Assembly (NCBI GenBank): GCA_009783525.1
Contig: WRDG01000012.1
Location: 1 to 18,419 of the forward strand
DNA from: Defluviitaleaceae bacterium
GTDB lineage: Bacteria > Bacillota > Clostridia > Lachnospirales > WQUN01
DNA length: 18,419 nucleotides
Reading direction: 5' to 3'
The notes beneath the pieces are model-generated. The model was not told the DNA's origin. It did not search any database and saw only the letters and a list, made by a program, of their open reading frames with translations. The translations under genes and the position numbers were made by a program. The first letter of the stretch is position 1. The number at the start of each line of letters is the position of its first letter. Of the stretch, positions 14,887-18,419 are shown piece after piece.

Positions 14887-14966
14887 GCCCTCGTGGCGGA
14901 ACTGGCAGACGCGCCGGATTTAGGTTCCGGTGGGAGACCGTGCAGGTTCGAGTCCTGTCGTGGGCA
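14887..14966 (+). tRNA. tRNA-Leu (anticodon UAG)
   Basis: An 80-nt cloverleaf with a long variable arm, as in class II tRNAs. The segments are a seven-base acceptor GCCCTCG, a D arm, an anticodon stem CCGGA/TCCGG around loop TTTAGGT (anticodon TAG, reading CUN leucine codons), a variable arm TGGGAGACCGT, a T stem GCAGG/CCTGT around TTCGAGT, then CGTGGGC and discriminator A. The 3' CCA is not encoded. The acceptor stem has one U-U mismatch (position 5 against 68). A terminator follows directly. Confidence 0.95.
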
Positions 14967-15000
14967 AAAAAAAAGACCCCCTTTCGGGGGGCTTTTTTTT
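14967..15000. terminator. Bidirectional terminator of tRNA-Leu and the 91-residue gene
   Basis: CCCCC (14977-14981) pairs with a six-G run (14986-14991) around TTTC. It is flanked by nine A on the left and nine or more T on the right, so it works on both strands. It lies 6 bp after the tRNA and abuts the stop codon of the minus-strand gene. Confidence 0.92.
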
Positions 15001-15276
15001 TTAAACATACATATCCTGCAGTGCGCTGATCAGCTGCATTATTTTTGCGTTTGTGTTTTCGCGGTACTTTTCCGCGTTTGATTCGATACGGTAGGCTTCG
15101 GCGTGAGCCTTGTCTATAATCGACTGTATCGTTTCGGATGCGGAACTGTTTAATGCAAGCTGCGTGTCGCCATGCGCCGTAAGCGTTTGGGACAACCCGG
15201 TGCCGTTGTCCCGGCGCGTAAATTCTTCCGGCATATTTGCCGCGCTTACTTGATCATCCGTTTTTTCCATGAACAT
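15001..15276 (-). CDS. Small protein with charged C-terminal helix, unknown function
   Basis: Not recognised. It is 91 residues long, with an ATG at 15274-15276 and the strong Shine-Dalgarno AGGAGGG five bases upstream; a second ATG two codons later is the alternative. Residues 1-45 look disordered (rich in T, D, N, S, G). Residues 46-91 (from ASETIQSIIDKAHAEAYRIE) form an amphipathic helix with Ala/Glu/Lys/Tyr spacing of the KAxxEAxxIxxxAxxY type seen in DivIVA-like coiled coils. There is no signal peptide, membrane segment or catalytic motif. It follows the ribbon-helix-helix gene by 88 bp on the same strand and ends in the shared terminator, so the two are probably one transcript. A partner or structural role is a guess. 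Confidence 0.7.
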   Translation of the reverse strand: MFMEKTDDQVSAANMPEEFTRRDNGTGLSQTLTAHGDTQLALNSSASETIQSIIDKAHAEAYRIESNAEKYRENTNAKIMQLISALQDMYV

Positions 15277-15364
15277 AAGGCCCTCCTGTTTATAAACATT
15301 TGCCCGCCGCATAATTTCGACGGCAGGTTGCGCCGCTTCTTAATTTTCAAAACAGCCTTTGCTT

Positions 15365-15541
15365 TCATTTCTTGCACCGTCCTTTTTCGGGGTGGTCCAA
15401 ATTTTCGAGGTAGACTAACACCGCATGCCTTACGAACTCTCCTAAGCCTCTGTGTTCCATCTTCGCGCACTGACTGATCAATTCATATGATGTGGTGTCA
15501 AACCTGACGACAATTTGCTTTTGCTTGATTTCTTTTTTCAT
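15365..15541 (-). CDS. Ribbon-helix-helix (CopG/Arc-type) DNA-binding protein
   Basis: This 58-residue protein starts at the ATG 15539-15541, with AGAAAGGA upstream, and stops at TGA 15365-15367. It reads KQIVVRFDTTSYELISQCAK then MEHRGLGEFVRHAVLVYLENL. This is the standard MetJ/Arc fold: an antiparallel DNA-contacting strand (IVVRF), helix A (SYELISQCAKMEH), a GLGEF turn and helix B (VRHAVLVYLEN). Such dimers bind short operators and commonly autoregulate plasmid copy number, partition or toxin-antitoxin genes. No toxin is recognisable next to it. Directly upstream on the same strand is the 39-bp tandem repeat array; an open frame through that array ends in TGA overlapping this ATG (ATGA). 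Downstream is the 91-residue gene. Fold assignment is confident; the biological role is open. Confidence 0.85.
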   Translation of the reverse strand: MKKEIKQKQIVVRFDTTSYELISQCAKMEHRGLGEFVRHAVLVYLENLDHPEKGRCKK

Positions 15542-15567
15542 CGTGGCGTCATCCTTTCTTTCCTTGT

Positions 15568-15754
15568 GTTTTTCGCCGAAGGAGAAAAACGCTTCATTTT
15601 TTTATTGTTTTTCGCCGAAGGAGAAAAACGCTTCATTTTTTTATTGTTTTTCGCCGAAGGAGAAAAACGCTTCATTTTCTTATTGTTTTTCGCCGAAGGA
15701 GAAAAACGCTTCATTTTCTTATTGTTTTTCGCCGAAGGAGAAAAACGCTTCATT
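15568..15754. repeat. 39-bp tandem repeat array, 4.8 copies
   Basis: Units start at 15568, 15607, 15646, 15685 and 15724; the fifth stops after 31 bp. Each unit starts with GTTTTTC, a 9-base spacer and GAAAAAC, i.e. a 7-bp inverted repeat whose minus strand has C-UUCG-G at the tip, then GCTTCATTTT-N-TTATT. Units 1-2 are identical to each other, units 3-4 likewise, and the pairs differ by a single T/C. A degenerate arm pair GTTTTT-7-AAAAAC lies further out at 15826-15844. There are no unique spacers, so it is not a CRISPR array. As 39 is a multiple of three, frames stay open on both strands; on the minus strand each unit reads MKRFSPSAKNNKK. Confidence 0.95.
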
Positions 15755-15948
15755 AAAAACACATTCCGCATGTATAAAAACTTTCGTTTTCTTTTTTCAA
15801 CGCGTCCCGCGAAATAACCGTTGTTGTTTTTAATCTTCAAAAACGTTAGATAAGATCGCGGTTGTACAATTTCGTTGAAAAAAGGTTGTGTATGTATTTT
15901 AGCCGCGACGAAAATCGCCGCTACACCCTATAGGGTAAATTTTTACGC
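15755..15948. other. Non-coding stretch upstream of the repeat array
   Basis: No gene with a ribosome site is seen. It holds a degenerate repeat-arm pair (15826-15844), an 8-bp TTGTACAA palindrome (15863-15870), an imperfect stem AGCCGCGA/TCGCCGCT (15901-15922) and a perfect 12-bp palindrome ACCCTATAGGGT (15925-15936). A minus-strand promoter for the RHH gene is expected here, but no clear -35/-10 pair stands out; TAAAAT at 15901-15896 is the best -10. Confidence 0.5.
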
Positions 15949-15990
15949 AAAAAAACCCCCAAATCTGTAACACAGATGTGGGGGAAAAAT
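15949..15990 (-). terminator. Intrinsic terminator of the LuxR-type regulator gene
   Basis: On the minus strand CCCCC (15984-15980) and GGGGG (15960-15956) close a stem that also contains ATCTGT/ACAGAT, followed by seven T (15955-15949). Outer ACGCAAA/TTTGCGT arms extend it. It begins about 20 bp after the stop codon. Confidence 0.92.
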
Positions 15991-16005
15991 TATTTGCGTT
16001 TTTTT

Positions 16006-18419
16006 TTACAGGAAGAGTTTTTTTTCTGCGGCGAGACGCACGGCTTCGATTCCGTTTTTAACGTCGAGCTTGTAATAAACCGACTGGAGGATTTTTTTTA
16101 CCGTGTTGATCGACAGATAGCGGTTAATTGCTATTTCTTCTCTCGTTAAGCCGTGGAAGAGATCTGTTAGCACCTCTCGCTCCCTAACGGTAAGCTGCGC
16201 GGTTTCGGCGAGATTTTTTTCGTTTTTGTATGAGTTCATAATCACGGTTGTTTTTTTTGCGTATATCGACGCTTTTTTTCTTACCGACGAAAGCCATTCG
16301 GAGGGGATCGCCGCGTTTTTGTCCGTTTTTTCCAAGATGTCGGCGAGCGGGCCGAAGGCTTTGCCGAGTTCGATAAACGGCATTTCAAGCAGGCCGGAAA
16401 ACGACGAGGAGTAAGCTTTGGCAAAATCTTCCGCGGCGCCTTTTTCGTCGCCCGTTTTTAATTTTGCCACCGCAAAAAGCAATGTGATGATCAACTCGCC
16501 GAAATAAAAACGCTCGTGGGTTTTCCGCGGGGTTGCGCTGCACAGGACGGCCAGGGCGTGGCTGTATTTTTTTGCGGCAAGCAGGCTTCTGACGCCGACG
16601 ATAAGTTCCCTGACCGGAATGTGGACGTCCGACGTTTCGTCCGTGTTTTCGAACGAGATCCAGGACGGCACCATGTCGGTAAGCCCGATATGCATATAAA
16701 AGGAACCGATGAACAGGTCGCATAGCGAACGGCAGTTCCAAAAATCCTTGTTGTCCAGATGCGAGTTAATCTGCCGTAAAATTTCTTTGGTGAGGGGATA
16801 GTCGCCTTCGTGGACGGCAATGCGCAGCAAATAATACTGCGCCATTATTTCTATGCTGTACTGCTTTTTTTCGCGGGTTTTTAATATCGCGGCGTGACCG
16901 AAGGCGCGCGCCGGCTCAAGCTCGTTTTTAAAAAATGCGAACTCGCAGGCCGCAAGCAGATCGTAGCCGCTGTACATCCCGTGATACATGCGCGATACGA
17001 GCGCGCAGGCTTCGCGGGCCGCCGAAAGAAACCTCTCGAATTCGTCGAGACTCGCGTTTTCGCCGACGAGACACGCGAATGACCTTACATCCACCACGGC
17101 GAACTGCCCTTCGATCGTCACCGGCGGCCTTCGGTATTTTTTTAAATAGCCCGCCGCTTTTTTTACATGGTGCCTAAAGCTGTAGTCGTGCGTTTGCGTG
17201 CATGTATAGATGCCGATGTAGGCGAGGTTGATATGCGCGGTGTACAGCCTGTAAAACGCGGAAGGTTCGCGGAGGCGCCTGTTGTTTTTTATAACGGACT
17301 TGGGCCGGGCCGCGGCTTTGTCAAACATTTCCATGCCGGAGTAAACGAGCGGGACGAAAATGTCCTTTATGGTCACTTCCTCCGCGCTTTCTTCTAAGCC
17401 GCTTTCTTGGCTGTCAAGTATCTGCAGCACGAACTCGCATGTGTCGCGAGGCAGTTTAAACGGGAATGAGAGCAGCGCTCCAAGCGCTTTGTCGTGCCGC
17501 CGCGCTTTTAAATAATAATTAAGCGCGTCTGTGCGGTAGTTGTTTGCCGCGCACCAGTCCGCGGCGCGGCCGTACGTTTCGAGCTGCTCTTCCGCGCTCA
17601 GTATTTTTTGCTTGCTGTGCAAAAATTCTAAATACAGCGGATGGATCCTGTACTCGCCGTGAAAACTGTCGTACCACATAAACGCCGAAAGCTGCGGCAA
17701 ATTTTGGGGGAAGCCCGCTACCGCCGCCGCGCCCGGAGCCGTCACGGGCAGGCCGTTTATAAGCGAAAGCCTGACCATGTCTTTTTGCGCTTCGTTTGAA
17801 AAATCGTTGAACGCTTCGGTTTCGAATAATTTGAACGTGTTTTGCCGCGTGGCGTCCAGCGCGTAATCCAAATTGGCGGGGTTACGCTTCAATACGAGCG
17901 AGAGGAGCTTGACCGCGAGCGCCCAGCCTTCCGTCGCGGCCGCCGCGCGGCTTATGTCTTCCGCATGGAGGCTAATTTCGCTTTGCGACATAAACTCTTC
18001 AATTTCGTCTTGCGTAAAGCGCAGCTCGTCCTCGGTGACGATGCCCGCCTTGCCGCTTGAGAATAAACTCACCGCGTTGATGTCCGGCTCGCTGCGTGAA
18101 ATTATTATCACGCACGCACCCGGTATTTGAAGATAGGCGCAGCGTTCGGCAAAGGTGAGCGCCTGCTTCGAACGGATCAAATGGAAGTCGTCAAGCACCA
18201 AAAAAGTTTTTTTCGCGTGGTGCTCGGAAATTTTTATTATGTCCGCGAACCGCTTGAAGCCCGCGAGCGTTTCCGGGAAGCCGAGCCCCCGAAGTTTTTC
18301 CGCGAGCTCCGGGTTGTCGTGCGAGACGCTCCGCGTCAGGCTCTCCCAATAGCGCGGGCCTACATTGTCGTTTTCGGTCAGCTGCATCCAGCGGACCGCG
18401 GCGTCGCGCCTGTTTTTTA
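16006..18419 (-). CDS. MalT-like STAND ATPase / LuxR-family transcriptional regulator, 5' partial
   Basis: Over 800 residues are visible, with the frame open to the right window edge. The first ATG inside (18385-18387) is internal: codons before it read RRDAAVRWMQLTENDNVGPRYWE, matching the family's AWLSLDEgDNDPxRFWxYL segment that follows Walker A. The Walker A itself is therefore outside. Walker B is TFLVLDDFHLI, then IIISRSEPD and LRFTQDEIEEFM, all typical of MalT-type NTPases. A long helical TPR-like sensor region follows. The last ~60 residues are a LuxR/GerE helix-turn-helix (LTVREREVLTDLFHGLTREEIA, INTVKKILQSVYYKLDV). Such proteins bind an inducer, oligomerise with ATP and activate nearby promoters. 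The inducer cannot be predicted. It ends with a strong terminator. Confidence 0.93.
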   Translation of the reverse strand, partial: KNRRDAAVRWMQLTENDNVGPRYWESLTRSVSHDNPELAEKLRGLGFPETLAGFKRFADIIKISEHHAKKTFLVLDDFHLIRSKQALTFAERCAYLQIPGACVIIISRSEPDINAVSLFSSGKAGIVTEDELRFTQDEIEEFMSQSEISLHAEDISRAAAATEGWALAVKLLSLVLKRNPANLDYALDATRQNTFKLFETEAFNDFSNEAQKDMVRLSLINGLPVTAPGAAAVAGFPQNLPQLSAFMWYDSFHGEYRIHPLYLEFLHSKQKILSAEEQLETYGRAADWCAANNYRTDALNYYLKARRHDKALGALLSFPFKLPRDTCEFVLQILDSQESGLEESAEEVTIKDIFVPLVYSGMEMFDKAAARPKSVIKNNRRLREPSAFYRLYTAHINLAYIGIYTCTQTHDYSFRHHVKKAAGYLKKYRRPPVTIEGQFAVVDVRSFACLVGENASLDEFERFLSAAREACALVSRMYHGMYSGYDLLAACEFAFFKNELEPARAFGHAAILKTREKKQYSIEIMAQYYLLRIAVHEGDYPLTKEILRQINSHLDNKDFWNCRSLCDLFIGSFYMHIGLTDMVPSWISFENTDETSDVHIPVRELIVGVRSLLAAKKYSHALAVLCSATPRKTHERFYFGELIITLLFAVAKLKTGDEKGAAEDFAKAYSSSFSGLLEMPFIELGKAFGPLADILEKTDKNAAIPSEWLSSVRKKASIYAKKTTVIMNSYKNEKNLAETAQLTVREREVLTDLFHGLTREEIAINRYLSINTVKKILQSVYYKLDVKNGIEAVRLAAEKKLFL

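Noticed and set aside
15246..15470. 74-codon minus-strand frame overlapping the RHH gene
   Set aside because: It lies in another frame of the RHH gene and the start of the 91-residue gene, is rich in Arg/Lys, and has no family resemblance; the RHH frame has a clear fold and ribosome site.
15568..15754. CRISPR array
   Set aside because: Whole 39-bp units repeat head to tail with no variable spacers and no cas genes nearby.
15492..15833. Two plus-strand open frames through the 39-bp repeats
   Set aside because: They stay open only because the period is a multiple of three; hydrophobic/Phe-rich monotonous translation and overlap with the RHH gene make them unlikely genes.

Overview
The window looks like the chromosomal replication-origin neighbourhood of a low-described Bacillota (Firmicutes), most likely an uncultured Clostridia-type bacterium. 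Three things support this. The order dnaA-dnaN-recF-gyrB-gyrA lies beside perfect DnaA boxes. There is an rplU-prp-rpmA cluster in which ribosomal protein L27 carries the N-terminal leader (MIKLNLQFF) that Prp removes in Firmicutes. Shine-Dalgarno sites and intrinsic terminators are also of Firmicutes type. Genus or species cannot be read from the sequence.

Layout, read along the minus strand from right to left. At the right edge (16006-18419) is a large MalT/LuxR-type ATPase regulator whose N-terminus is cut off by the window end; an intrinsic terminator follows it. Then comes an accessory stretch (about 15000-15950): a 39-bp tandem repeat array of 4.8 copies, a 58-residue ribbon-helix-helix protein, and a 91-residue protein with a charged C-terminal helix. 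A tRNA-Leu(UAG) on the plus strand shares a bidirectional terminator with that last gene. Next is the origin region (about 14660-14870), with three DnaA boxes at exact 12-bp spacing and the divergent dnaA and tRNA promoters. Then follow dnaA, a 280-bp AT-rich gap with two weaker DnaA boxes, dnaN, recF, gyrB, gyrA and a small ArsC-like thioredoxin-fold protein.

A strong sigma-A promoter with a structured leader then drives rplU-prp-rpmA, which ends in tandem terminators. Beyond it are obg, a ROK kinase closely resembling D-allose kinase, a DUF4432 aldose-1-epimerase-type protein, a GNAT acetyltransferase and the start of a SAM methyltransferase. Between the GNAT and epimerase genes is a structured plus-strand segment with its own terminator, a candidate small RNA.

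Functionally the core is replication and supercoiling (DnaA, beta clamp, RecF, gyrase) followed by large-subunit ribosome assembly (L21, Prp, L27, Obg). The most unusual points are the repeat array translationally abutting the RHH gene near oriC, an orphan terminator-ended RNA candidate, a GyrA quinolone-determining region with Leu in place of the usual Ser, a GyrB lacking the coumarin-contact Arg, and a Prp protease with a shortened loop between its catalytic residues.
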